From NCBI GenBank assembly GCA_017642335.1, contig JAGCPF010000002.1:62001-126000 (forward strand): a stretch of 64,000 nucleotides of DNA. Direction: 5' to 3'. How positions within the stretch are numbered: the stretch's first letter is position 1; every line of letters begins with the position of its first letter. Position numbers and translations under genes: made by a program. Shown one piece after another: positions 35,623 through 47,170 of this stretch. The stretch comes from Fibrobacter sp. GTDB taxonomy: Bacteria > Fibrobacterota > Fibrobacteria > Fibrobacterales > Fibrobacteraceae. The notes under the pieces are model-generated. The model saw only the letters and a list, made by a program, of their open reading frames with translations. It made no database searches and was not told where the DNA came from.

Positions 35623-35808
35623 TTCCTGGCCGCGTTTGTGGATATAATGTGGGAATTGAAAATTGATACTGCGTATCATGGCTTTATTTGTCAACAGTTT
35701 ATCAACAAATTTCATATGAAACGGCTAGGGAAAAGAAAACCAAAAAAAGTCGATTTTTCCCTAAAAAATGGTCTCGGACGGGTGCCTCGCGATTATAAAT
35801 TTTGTGGT

Positions 35809-36420
35809 ATGAAAAACCTGATACGACTCCTTGCTATCTTCATTTTTGCATCGTCAGCCATGGCCGGCGATATCACCTGGAAAACTTTTGAAATCAAGAC
35901 GGGCCCCATTGTCGCCGTCTGGGACCAGACTCAATCTTCGACAATGGGCTGGTCGCTTGAGCTCGTGAAACCGATAACCCCCTACGTGGGTGTCGGCGCC
36001 ATGATCGAGGGGGCCTTCAACGCTTCCGGCTGCGACGACTGCGTCGACTACCGTTATGACGAACTGTCCGAAGGTCTGCTCGTGAACATGAACGTTCCCT
36101 TCGGCTTGGGATTCGGCCTGGTCAGCAATTTCATGTTCCTGGTCAATTTCCAGGACGGGACTGTTGACGGGCTTTATTTCACTGACCCCTATCCGGTTGA
36201 TGCCTACGATGCCGACGGAAATCCTATTCGGGCTTACAGGATGCACGAGGACAACCACGACTATTATAATGAATCCTTTATGTTCCGTTCCAACTTGGGC
36301 GTTTCGTGGTGGACGCCGGGCAAGCGCTTCGGCCTGGAGTTCTACCCGCTGGATATCGCCGTTATCGGAGGTGATGCCCGCATGACGTTCTCGCTGGACG
36401 CCGTTGTGCGCCTGTTCTAG
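35809..36420 (+). CDS. Putative outer-membrane beta-barrel protein
   Basis: 203 residues from ATG 35809, signal peptide MKNLIRLLAIFIFASSAMA. Alternating strands with Gly/aromatic residues (PITPYVGVGAMIEGAFN, FGLGFGLVSNFMFLVNF) and a terminal Phe (LDAVVRLF) fit a small barrel. The longer upstream reading (from 35521) would start inside parS and is rejected. Family not recognised. Confidence 0.7.
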   Translation: MKNLIRLLAIFIFASSAMAGDITWKTFEIKTGPIVAVWDQTQSSTMGWSLELVKPITPYVGVGAMIEGAFNASGCDDCVDYRYDELSEGLLVNMNVPFGLGFGLVSNFMFLVNFQDGTVDGLYFTDPYPVDAYDADGNPIRAYRMHEDNHDYYNESFMFRSNLGVSWWTPGKRFGLEFYPLDIAVIGGDARMTFSLDAVVRLF

Positions 36421-36444
36421 CCGACGGAAAAGAACGGAAGATTG

Positions 36445-36482
36445 CCTTCATTATTGTAAACTGAAATTTACAATAATGAAGG
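36445..36482. promoter_or_regulatory. Perfect 16-base inverted repeat upstream of the patatin gene
   Basis: CCTTCATTATTGTAAA (36445-36460) and its exact reverse complement (36467-36482) with a six-base loop. AT-rich and not followed by a T-tract, so an operator or RNA structure is as likely as a terminator. It lies 60 bases before the patatin start. Confidence 0.55.
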
Positions 36483-36542
36483 GTATATAACGGATTGAAT
36501 GAATTTATTTATAATGAGAACCTTCTTTAAAGGATTGTCAAA

Positions 36543-37439
36543 ATGAAGCTCGTTCTTTCTGTATCGGGTGGCGGGGCGCTGGGTATTGGCCCGCTCCAGT
36601 TTATGCGTAGGCTTGAGGAAGATCTTGGCGCAAAACTTGGCGACGTATGTGAGGCCTTTGCCGGGACATCGACAGGATCGATTATCGTTTCCGGTCTGTG
36701 TGCTGGAATGACGGCCGATGCGCTGTACAAGGTTTACGAAGAGAACCTTCCGGCCATTTTCAAGCCGCGTCGCGGAACAATTCCCCCCATTCTGCGTCCG
36801 AACTATTACCGCTACGACAATACCGGCCTGATAAAATTGCTTGAACGTTTTTTCCCCGGCGGAATGGGAAAGTTCAAGAAACCCATATTCATCCCCACCA
36901 CATTCATGAATGGGATGAGCGTAGAGAAAGTATGGGACCGTTCGGACAGGAGAGTGAGCCGTGCGTTCGCGATTCTTTCCAGTTGCTCGGCCCCTACATA
37001 CTTTGATACCGAGAACCTCGGCGACAACATTTTCTGCGATGGCGGCATGTGGGCCAATGATCCCATCATGGTGTTGGAATCGGGCGTAAAGAGGCTGTGC
37101 AAAAGGGACGAGACTTACAAGGAACTGTTTGCGGACGGGTTCAAGATTCTTACGTTCAATACCGGCATGATTCGTCCGAACAGGGCTCCGGAAAAGAAGT
37201 CCGCTGTCGGTTGGCTGAGCTACATCATGGATGAATGGGTCGCTCGTACGGGAAATTCCAACTATTTCGAGGCGTGCGCCAATATCGGTGTGGAAAACGT
37301 GTTCCGCTGTGCCCCGGTAGTCCGCAAGGCGTATGGAATGGACGACCTGAAAGTGACAAAGGAAGTTGCCGATATCTGGGACAAGTATTACGACAAGGTC
37401 AAGAAACTCGTGCTTGATTTCGTGAAATCGACAATGTAG
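36543..37439 (+). CDS. Patatin-like phospholipase
   Basis: 298 residues. Oxyanion loop SVSGGGALGIG near residue 8, nucleophile elbow FAGTSTGSI (GxSxG, Ser about residue 44), and catalytic FCDGGMW (DGG, about 173). No signal peptide, so it acts inside the cell on phospholipids or acylglycerols. Patatin effectors occur in CBASS defence, but no CD-NTase is nearby, so a plain lipase role is more likely. Confidence 0.9.
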   Translation: MKLVLSVSGGGALGIGPLQFMRRLEEDLGAKLGDVCEAFAGTSTGSIIVSGLCAGMTADALYKVYEENLPAIFKPRRGTIPPILRPNYYRYDNTGLIKLLERFFPGGMGKFKKPIFIPTTFMNGMSVEKVWDRSDRRVSRAFAILSSCSAPTYFDTENLGDNIFCDGGMWANDPIMVLESGVKRLCKRDETYKELFADGFKILTFNTGMIRPNRAPEKKSAVGWLSYIMDEWVARTGNSNYFEACANIGVENVFRCAPVVRKAYGMDDLKVTKEVADIWDKYYDKVKKLVLDFVKSTM

Positions 37440-37468
37440 TTGCATTCTGAAATTATCTTTCTTTTTAG

Positions 37469-37494
37469 TCCCGTGGGAAACTACGGGATTTTTT
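37469..37494 (+). terminator. Rho-independent terminator after the patatin gene
   Basis: TCCCGT (37469-37474), eight-base loop, ACGGGA (37483-37488), then TTTTTT. Confidence 0.85.
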
Positions 37495-37525
37495 GGTATG
37501 TTTCAATCTAAGACAGACTTTGACG

Positions 37526-37541
37526 TGGCACAGTTTTTGCT
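37526..37541 (+). promoter_or_regulatory. Sigma-54-type -24/-12 promoter motif before secA
   Basis: TGGCACAGTTTTTGCT has GG and GC exactly ten bases apart and matches the consensus TGGCAC-N5-TTGCW. It lies 68 bases upstream of the secA start. rpoN and an enhancer-binding site are not in the window. Confidence 0.5.
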
Positions 37542-37608
37542 AAATTTAGCCCGTATTTTTGCTACGCCAAGTCCGCGGGTTTTCCCTCGGCTTTTATAAA
37601 GGATTACT

Positions 37609-40578
<2,970 letters not shown>

Positions 40579-40606
40579 GCGCTACTTTGTAACAAATCTT
40601 AACACA

Positions 40607-40636
40607 AAATCCCCGACCTAGTGGCCGGGGATTTTT
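40607..40636 (+). terminator. Terminator of secA
   Basis: AAATCCCCG (40607-40615) pairs with CGGGGATTT (40626-40634), then TT. It runs straight into the first 52-bp repeat. Confidence 0.85.
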
Positions 40637-40786
40637 GGCGGAATTCAACAAAAAAATGCAAAAAGCGCCACTTTTGCGGCGTAATTTTGGCGGAATTTGA
40701 CTAAAATCTTCAAAAAGCGCCACTTTTCTGTTGGAATTTTGGCGGAATTTGATTATTTTTACTAAAAAGCGCCAAAAACGAGGTCG
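40631..40786 (+). repeat. Three tandem 52-bp direct repeats upstream of the AAA ATPase gene
   Basis: The motif TTTTGGCGGAATT starts at exactly 52-base intervals (GGCGG at 40637, 40689 and 40741). Each unit ends with AAAAAGCGCCA, so TGGCG and CGCCA form an inverted pair within each unit. Middle parts are AT-rich and vary. The last unit ends five bases before the ribosome-binding site of the ATPase. Confidence 0.85.
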
Positions 40787-40788
40787 AT

Positions 40789-42192
40789 ATGCCCATAATC
40801 GGTAGAAAAGAGGAACAAAGGGAACTTTTACGGTTGATGGCTTCCGAGCAACCCGAATTTGTCATGGTCTATGGTCGCCGCCGTGTTGGCAAGACGTATT
40901 TGGTGCGCGAAACTTTCAAGGAGAATCTTGTCTTTTACATGACTGGCTTGAACAATGTGGAATTGTCTGACCAACTGGTCAATTTCAGGACGGCGTTGGC
41001 GACTGCATCCGGTAATGTCGACATTCCCGCTCCACAGACATGGTTTGACGCGTTTGAACAATTGCGAACATTCCTGCAACAGAACAACGCTGCAAAAAAA
41101 GTTGTCTTTTTGGATGAAGTCCCTTGGATGGACACGAAAGGTTCGAAATTCATACCGGCGCTGGAGCATTTTTGGAACAGTTATGCCTCTACGGATCCAG
41201 CGATAAAGCTGGTTGTTTGCGGTTCTGCGGCTTCGTGGATGGTGAAGAAGATTGTTGAAAACCATGGTGGCTTGCACAATAGACTTACATATAAGTTAAA
41301 ACTCAATCCGTTCAACGTGGGCGAGGTCAAGGAATTCCTGGAATCAAAAAACATCTACTGGGATTACCAGATGGTGACAGAATGTTATATGGTTTTCGGA
41401 GGCATTCCCTATTACCTGAACCTTCTTATGCCGGGCCTTAGCTTAGCGCAAAACATAGACAAATTATTCTTTAGCGAATCGGCCCTCCTCGAAGGGGAAT
41501 TTCGGAGTCTGTATTCTTCCCTGTTCTTGCATAGCGAAGAATATGTTTCGATTATCAAGGTCCTTGCCGAAAAGAAAATCGGGTTCACTCGCGACGAAAT
41601 CATCGCGGCCCTTTCTGTATCGGATGGTGGTGGCGTTACACGTAAATTGACGGAATTGGAACAGTGCGGGTTTATCCGGAAATACAAGGCACTGGGGCGT
41701 GTTCCGTACCTTTACCAACTTGCTGATTTCTTTAGCCTGTTCTATTTCACCTTCCTTGAAAAAGGCGACAACTACGATAGTGAAACATGGATGCACTTGC
41801 AAAATACGAGTACGCACAAGACCTGGTGTGGGCTCGGTTTCGAAAGGTTCTGCATCGCCAATGCCGAAAAAATCAAGAGCATTTTGGGAATTAGCGGGAT
41901 TGCGACAAAGACTTACAGCGTGTATTCTTCTGAGGCGCAAATTGACATGGTCATTGAGCGCGGAGACAGGGTTGTCAACTTGTTCGAAATGAAGTATACA
42001 GCCCTTCCCTATTCGCTAGACAAAAAGGATGCCGAAAGCATGGAAAATAAGATGCTTCTCTTGCAGTCGAAACTCAAGAAGAAGCAGAACATCGCAAACG
42101 TTTTGGTAACGACATCTCCTATAAAGCCAAATGCCTATTCTGCCCGATGGGTCCAGAGAAACATTACATTGGAAGAGATATTTTCGGCGTAG
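40789..42192 (+). CDS. AAA ATPase with C-terminal nuclease-like domain (DUF234 type)
   Basis: 467 residues. It opens MPIIGRKEEQRELLRLMASE; Walker A YGRRRVGKTYL at residues 28-38; Walker B VVFLDEVPW near 105-113. A winged-helix part (LTELEQCGFIRKYKALGRVP) follows. The C-terminus has AQIDMVIERGDR and VNLFEMKYT, the D...ExK pattern of PD-(D/E)XK folds. This archaeal-type ATPase/DUF234 group is widespread with no settled role. The preceding repeats suggest special regulation. GAGG lies six bases before the start. Confidence 0.82.
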   Translation: MPIIGRKEEQRELLRLMASEQPEFVMVYGRRRVGKTYLVRETFKENLVFYMTGLNNVELSDQLVNFRTALATASGNVDIPAPQTWFDAFEQLRTFLQQNNAAKKVVFLDEVPWMDTKGSKFIPALEHFWNSYASTDPAIKLVVCGSAASWMVKKIVENHGGLHNRLTYKLKLNPFNVGEVKEFLESKNIYWDYQMVTECYMVFGGIPYYLNLLMPGLSLAQNIDKLFFSESALLEGEFRSLYSSLFLHSEEYVSIIKVLAEKKIGFTRDEIIAALSVSDGGGVTRKLTELEQCGFIRKYKALGRVPYLYQLADFFSLFYFTFLEKGDNYDSETWMHLQNTSTHKTWCGLGFERFCIANAEKIKSILGISGIATKTYSVYSSEAQIDMVIERGDRVVNLFEMKYTALPYSLDKKDAESMENKMLLLQSKLKKKQNIANVLVTTSPIKPNAYSARWVQRNITLEEIFSA

Positions 42193-42291
42193 CGAAAGGG
42201 ATGGAATAAAAAATTGCATATTTTTTATTGTTCCTATTTTGTTGTTTAATTTAGTATGATATATATTTGACAGAGACTTCTTGAGGTTTTT

Positions 42292-43842
42292 ATGCGCCAT
42301 CCGTTATTTGGGATATCAGGGTTTGCAGTGGTATTCGCCGTCTGCTCGTGTACGGTTTCACCGCCACCTCAGGATGATGAAGAATCTTCGGCTACAAGTG
42401 ATTCCGAAGAGGACAACTCCAAAAGTAAGAATGACAAGAAAAAGCAGTCTAGCCATTCGGATGAAGAATCTGAAGAAGAGTGCGAAGGCGAGTCGGGTGA
42501 GCCTTGGGATGGAACCACGGCAAAGGATTTCGCTTGCGGCGCGGGAACTAAGTTGAGCCCTTACATTATAAAGACGGCAGAGCAGTTGGCGCATCTTTCA
42601 TTTATCGTGAATGCAAATGAAAAGGAATATCAGGGTAAGTATTATAAACTTGGTGCCGATATCAAGTTGAACAAGGGCAATGTCATTGATAAGAAAGGCG
42701 CCTTGGTCGGGGATTCCGCCAAGCTCCACAAGTGGACTCCCATCGGAAATTCAAGCGTCTCATTTACGGGAAATTTTGATGGTGACGGATACACTATAAG
42801 CGGAATGTTTATCAATACGACAAGCACGCACAATGGGTTGTTTGGCAATAATCAGGGGAGTGTGTCAAATTTTGTTTTGAATAATTCTTGGATTAATGGA
42901 GATAAATACACGGCTGGTATTGCTGGTGTTAATGGTGGTGCGATAAGTTCGGTAAAAAATTACTCAACTGTAACAGGTACAGAAAATGTTGGCGGTATTT
43001 CGGGACAATCTAGCGGACCTTCTTCTAAAACATCATCTATAAAAGGAAGCCAGAACTACGGCATCATAAAGGGGATTAATTATACTGGTGGTGTTGTGGG
43101 TATGACGCATAGTTCAAAACTCGATAGTTGTGAAAACTATGGATATGTAGAGGGTGAAAAGTATGTTGCAGGTATTGCGGGAAAGGGCTCATACAATTTT
43201 ACGAGTTCATATACGATTGAAGCGGACTTTCTAATCAATAAAGGGGATGTAATCGGAAAAATATATGTTGGTGGGGTCTTTGGTTCATGTGGAAATGATT
43301 ATTGTACCAGTTCATATAAATGTGGAACAACCACTAATCTTTTAAATACAGGTAAAATTTTGGGTGAAGAACAAATAGCGGGAATTTCTGGTCATTATTG
43401 TGGTGGAACATTAATGAATGCTGGTAATCAAGGCGCAATAGAAGGTCAAAAATATACGGCAGGCGTTGTCGGTTATTTAGGTTATTCTACAACAACGTCA
43501 ATTTATAATGTGGGAACTATTTTTGGCTCTGTTTATGTCGGTGGCATAGCGGGTGATAACGAAGAAGGCGTTACTAGTTCTGCTTATTCCACGGGCAAGG
43601 TTGATGGGGATTCTTTGGTGGGTTTAATGATTGGTTACAACTTCAACACCACCATGGCTGACTATTATTATTTAGAGCGAGGCGAGCAGGAACCCTTTGG
43701 CCTCAACAACGGCGGCGGTGTTGCGACACCTAAAACCTCAAAAGAAATGAAATCAGAAGATTTTGCCGAACTCCTGGGTGATGAATTCGTTTTTGATTCC
43801 GAACTTAACGACGGGTATCCCGTTTTCAACTGGGAAGAATAA
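42292..43842 (+). CDS. GLUG-repeat lipoprotein
   Basis: 516 residues. Signal MRHPLFGISGFAVVFAVCSC with a lipobox-like V-C-S-C, then a Ser/Glu/Asp-rich spacer, then FACGAGTKLSPYIIKTAEQL, the usual opening of GLUG proteins. From residue 160 on, repeats such as YTAGIAGVNGGAISSVKNYS and VGGISGQSSG continue to the end, consistent with an extended beta-fold. A surface adhesin-like role is likely. The stretch 42.8-43.7 kb is clearly AT-richer than its neighbours, which suggests a separate history. Related in style to the 1177-residue protein at the left end. Confidence 0.75.
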   Translation: MRHPLFGISGFAVVFAVCSCTVSPPPQDDEESSATSDSEEDNSKSKNDKKKQSSHSDEESEEECEGESGEPWDGTTAKDFACGAGTKLSPYIIKTAEQLAHLSFIVNANEKEYQGKYYKLGADIKLNKGNVIDKKGALVGDSAKLHKWTPIGNSSVSFTGNFDGDGYTISGMFINTTSTHNGLFGNNQGSVSNFVLNNSWINGDKYTAGIAGVNGGAISSVKNYSTVTGTENVGGISGQSSGPSSKTSSIKGSQNYGIIKGINYTGGVVGMTHSSKLDSCENYGYVEGEKYVAGIAGKGSYNFTSSYTIEADFLINKGDVIGKIYVGGVFGSCGNDYCTSSYKCGTTTNLLNTGKILGEEQIAGISGHYCGGTLMNAGNQGAIEGQKYTAGVVGYLGYSTTTSIYNVGTIFGSVYVGGIAGDNEEGVTSSAYSTGKVDGDSLVGLMIGYNFNTTMADYYYLERGEQEPFGLNNGGGVATPKTSKEMKSEDFAELLGDEFVFDSELNDGYPVFNWEE

Positions 43843-43882
43843 GGAAAATCTTTTGTAGTTTAGCATCCATAGGGAGGTCCTT

Positions 43883-45253
43883 ATGACTTTGATGATTATC
43901 CAGCTGCTGATTGTTCTGCTCGCGCTGTACGTGGGTTCACGTTACGGGAGCCTTGCGCTGGGCGCGATTTCGGGTATCGGGCTTGCGATTCTCGTGCTCG
44001 GGTTCGGCATGCAGCCGGGCAAGCCCCCTACCGATGTCATCTACATCATCATCGCGGCCGTGACTTGCGCGGGCATTATGCAGGCCTCCGGCGGTATGGA
44101 TTGGCTTATCCAGATTGCGGAGCGGCTGTTGCGCAAGCATCCGAACCACATCACGATTCTTGCTCCGCTCTGCACGTTCTTCCTTACGGTGCTCGTGGGT
44201 ACGGGTCACGTAGTCTATACCCTCATGCCGATTATTTGCGACATTTCCCTTAAGAAGGGCATCCGTCCGGAACGCCCGTGCGGCGTGGCTTCTGTCGCAT
44301 CGCAGGTGGGTATCACTTGCTCGCCCATCGCCGCCGCGGTTGCGTCGTTCGTGATCATTTCGAATGCGAACGGTTTCGAGGTGAACAACCTGCAGGTCAT
44401 CGCGATTACGATTCCCGCTTGCCTTTGTGGGCTCATGGCGGCGGCTCTCGTCTCGTACAGGCGCGGGCTCGACCTCGACAAGGATCCCGCCTTCCAGGCG
44501 CGACTCAAGGACCCGCAGATGAAGGAATACATGTACGGCAGTTCCGCTTCCGTGCTCGACAAGGAAGTGCCCAAGGAGGCGAAGCGCGCCGTGTACATCT
44601 TCCTGGCGGCTATTGCGGTGATTGTGTTGTTCTCCGTCTTCCAGATTATCGGGCACGATATTCGTCCCAAGTTCCCTACAGGTAAAGTAATTGATGGCGT
44701 GGCTCAGGTGAAGCCGCTCGCCATGAACATCATCATCCAGATTGTGATGATTTCGGCTGCCGCGTTCATGATTATCTTCTGCAAGGCGAGCCCCAAGAAG
44801 GCCGTGGCGGGCGCCGTGTGGCAGAGCGGCATGGTGGCTGTCGTCGCGATTTACGGAATCGCCTGGCTTGCCGACACGTACTTCGCGAACTACATGGACG
44901 TGATGCAGGGCGGTCTCAAGGATATCGTGCAGCATTACCCGTGGGCCATCGCGTTCGCGTTCTTCGCGGTGAGCGTGCTCATCAACTCGCAGGGGGCCGT
45001 GGTGGTGGCGATGTTGCCGCTCGCCTACAGCCTCGGCATCGAGGGCCCGGTGCTTTTGGGCGTGCTGCCGAGCGTGTACGGGTACTTCTTCATCCCGAAC
45101 TACCCTTCTGATATCGCGACCGTGAACTTCGACCGCTCGGGCACTACCGTCATCGGCAAGTACCTGCTGAACCACAGCTTCATGCGGCCGGGCTTGGTGA
45201 GCGTCATCGTTTCGACCATCGTCGGGACGGTGCTTGTGAAACTGTTCTATTAG
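43883..45253 (+). CDS. Anaerobic C4-dicarboxylate transporter, DcuA/DcuB family
   Basis: 456 residues with about 11 membrane segments. Motifs of the family: VLVGTGHVVYTLMPIICDIS and SVYGYFFIPNYPSDIATVNF. Exchanges or exports fumarate, malate and succinate. In a succinate-forming fermenter the likely job is succinate efflux. GGAGG precedes the start at eight bases; tmk follows at 33 bases. Confidence 0.92.
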   Translation: MTLMIIQLLIVLLALYVGSRYGSLALGAISGIGLAILVLGFGMQPGKPPTDVIYIIIAAVTCAGIMQASGGMDWLIQIAERLLRKHPNHITILAPLCTFFLTVLVGTGHVVYTLMPIICDISLKKGIRPERPCGVASVASQVGITCSPIAAAVASFVIISNANGFEVNNLQVIAITIPACLCGLMAAALVSYRRGLDLDKDPAFQARLKDPQMKEYMYGSSASVLDKEVPKEAKRAVYIFLAAIAVIVLFSVFQIIGHDIRPKFPTGKVIDGVAQVKPLAMNIIIQIVMISAAAFMIIFCKASPKKAVAGAVWQSGMVAVVAIYGIAWLADTYFANYMDVMQGGLKDIVQHYPWAIAFAFFAVSVLINSQGAVVVAMLPLAYSLGIEGPVLLGVLPSVYGYFFIPNYPSDIATVNFDRSGTTVIGKYLLNHSFMRPGLVSVIVSTIVGTVLVKLFY

Positions 45254-45286
45254 GCGGTTTCCCGGAAATTTTGCATATTTGTACCC

Positions 45287-45916
45287 ATGAATACGGCAAA
45301 GCGTTTTTTTAGCCTCGAAGGAATCGACGGCTCGGGCAAGTCGACCCAGATCGACATGCTTATCTCGGCCCTCGAAAGCGAGGGTTACTCCGTGGTGAAG
45401 CTCCGCGAGCCGGGCGGCGCGAAGATTTCGGAGCGCATCCGCGAGATTCTTTTGGACGCCTCGTTCAAGGGCGTCATGGCCGACAAGACGGAACTTTTGC
45501 TGTACAACGCGGCACGTGCCCAGGTGATTCACGAAATTATCCAGCCGGCGCTCGATGCGGGCAAGGTGGTGATTGCCGACCGTTTCGCGTGGAGCACTTT
45601 TGCCTACCAGGGCTATGCCCGCGGGCTTGGTGCCGATATGGTTCAACGCCTGACAGAACTCACTTGCGACGGTTGCTTCCCGGAACTCACGGTGGTGCTC
45701 GACATCGACGTGATGCGGGGACGCGCGCGCACCGCGAAGCGGGGCGAGGCACCCGACCGGTTAGAAAGCGAGAAGGCCGAGTTTTTCGAGAGGGTGCGCC
45801 AGGGCTACCTGGCCGCGGCCCGTGACTACCCGGATTGCGTTGCGGCTATCGATGCCGACCGGAGCCCGGAGGCCGTTTTTGCCGATTTGTACAGGCTCGT
45901 GAAGGAACGGCTCTGA
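45287..45916 (+). CDS. tmk: Thymidylate kinase
   Basis: 209 residues. P-loop FFSLEGIDGSGKSTQ, DRFAWSTFAYQG (DR motif) and lid region RGEAPDRLESEKAEFFERV. Phosphorylates dTMP to dTDP. Length and motif order are standard. Confidence 0.95.
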   Translation: MNTAKRFFSLEGIDGSGKSTQIDMLISALESEGYSVVKLREPGGAKISERIREILLDASFKGVMADKTELLLYNAARAQVIHEIIQPALDAGKVVIADRFAWSTFAYQGYARGLGADMVQRLTELTCDGCFPELTVVLDIDVMRGRARTAKRGEAPDRLESEKAEFFERVRQGYLAAARDYPDCVAAIDADRSPEAVFADLYRLVKERL

Positions 45917-45946
45917 CCGGTTCCGTGATTAAAGGATTATATATAA

Positions 45947-47170
45947 ATGAAAAAATGGAGTTTTGACGTTTCCAAGGACGACACCCTGGCTGTAAAGGGT
46001 ATTGCCATCATGATGATGCTGGTGCACCACTTGTTCGCCTTCCCGGCGCGACTGCTTCCTGGCACGCATTTCAATAGTTTGTTTGTATTTGCCGACTCGA
46101 CGACCCTTGAATGGCATGTGTCCGCCTTCTGCAAGGTGTGCGTTGCCATATTCACGCTTCTCGCGGGGTACGGGATTTTCAAGAGCTATTCCTCCAAGCT
46201 TGTCCCTGGCGACGAACAGTGCGAATCGCTGCTCGCCTTTTTCGCCCGTCGCTTGAAAAGGCTCTATTTCAAGGTCTGGCCGGTGTTCATCGTGTTCGTG
46301 CCGCTGGGCCTGATTCTCGGCAAGCCGAACGTCAACACCTATGTCTCGCAGTGGATAAGGAATGCGCTCCTTCTCGAGACGAATTTCAATTTCGAGTGGT
46401 GGTTCCTCACGGAATATGTCATCCTCATCTTCATGACCCCGATGGTCATGTGGTTCTTCAGGCGCAAACGCAGCAACATCTATAATGACATGGTATGGAT
46501 TATCCTTCTGAACGTGTTCGTGACGAGGATTCTTGCCGGTTTTGTCGTGAAGTTCCCGTATGCCGCGGAACTCAACGTTTCGTATTTCTGGATCAAGATG
46601 TCCATCGCGCTGAGCCTTCTGCCCATCTACATGACCGGCGCATGGCTTGCCAAGTACGACGTGTTCGAGCGGGTGATCAATTCTCTGCGGACGAGCGTGG
46701 TAAAACGCGTTTTGGTCGCGGTGGCTCTGCTGCTGGTCGCATATTTCCTGAGGGATGGCTGGAGGCAGCCGGACAGGTGGGGCATCGACTTCTTTGACTT
46801 TGCGTATGCCTCGATGGTGACGCTCGGGATTGTCCTTTTGGTGTACAGGGCGCGCGTGGTGAAGAGCGTGCTTGTGGTTTTCGGTAAGCAGTCCATAGGA
46901 ATCTGGCTTACGCACAGCTTCTTCTGCTACTACTACTTCCAGGAACTGGTCTATGCGCCGAAGAATCCGATTCTGATATTCCTGCTCGCATTGGGATTCT
47001 CGTTCATAAGCGCATGGCTCTTGGATACCGGGGTCAATGGGTTGGCTCGTCTTGCGGGACATGCTCCGGAAAAGGTCGTGCTTATCCGCGAGGAACCCAG
47101 ACGCAACCGGTTCTTCAGGAACAGGGGCCGCCGCGGTAACGGTCGCCGCCCGCCCCGCGAGTCTAAGTAA
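45947..47170 (+). CDS. Acyltransferase-3 family membrane protein
   Basis: 407 residues, about ten membrane segments. Near the N-terminus GIAIMMMLVHHLFAFPARLL has the His in the first helix typical of acyltransferase-3 enzymes, and SIGIWLTHSFFCYYYFQELV near the end is the usual last-helix motif. These O-acylate sugars of cell-surface polysaccharides. The basic C-terminus (RRNRFFRNRGRRGNGRRPPR) is cytoplasmic-looking. Downstream of tmk by 30 bases. Confidence 0.85.
   Translation: MKKWSFDVSKDDTLAVKGIAIMMMLVHHLFAFPARLLPGTHFNSLFVFADSTTLEWHVSAFCKVCVAIFTLLAGYGIFKSYSSKLVPGDEQCESLLAFFARRLKRLYFKVWPVFIVFVPLGLILGKPNVNTYVSQWIRNALLLETNFNFEWWFLTEYVILIFMTPMVMWFFRRKRSNIYNDMVWIILLNVFVTRILAGFVVKFPYAAELNVSYFWIKMSIALSLLPIYMTGAWLAKYDVFERVINSLRTSVVKRVLVAVALLLVAYFLRDGWRQPDRWGIDFFDFAYASMVTLGIVLLVYRARVVKSVLVVFGKQSIGIWLTHSFFCYYYFQELVYAPKNPILIFLLALGFSFISAWLLDTGVNGLARLAGHAPEKVVLIREEPRRNRFFRNRGRRGNGRRPPRESK

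Larger units (their letters stand above)
35386..35707. other. DnaA-box cluster B: candidate replication origin
   Basis: In a 480-base gene-free, AT-rich region: perfect TGTGGATAA (35386-35394), AGTGGATAG (35451-35459, 7/9), TTATCAACA (35482-35490, 8/9), TGTGGATAT (35637-35645, 8/9) and TTATCAACA (35699-35707, 8/9). A very AT-rich stretch at 35393-35442 could be the unwinding element. parS site 6 sits in the middle. The reading frame through this region starts inside parS and is not credible. Confidence 0.45.

Noticed and set aside
35521..35808. N-terminal extension of the barrel protein starting with MFHVKPF
   Set aside because: It begins inside parS site 6 and crosses a terminator hairpin and DnaA boxes; the signal peptide at 35809 is a much better start.
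36543..37439. CBASS defence effector
   Set aside because: Patatin fold alone is not enough; no CD-NTase or Cap genes nearby.
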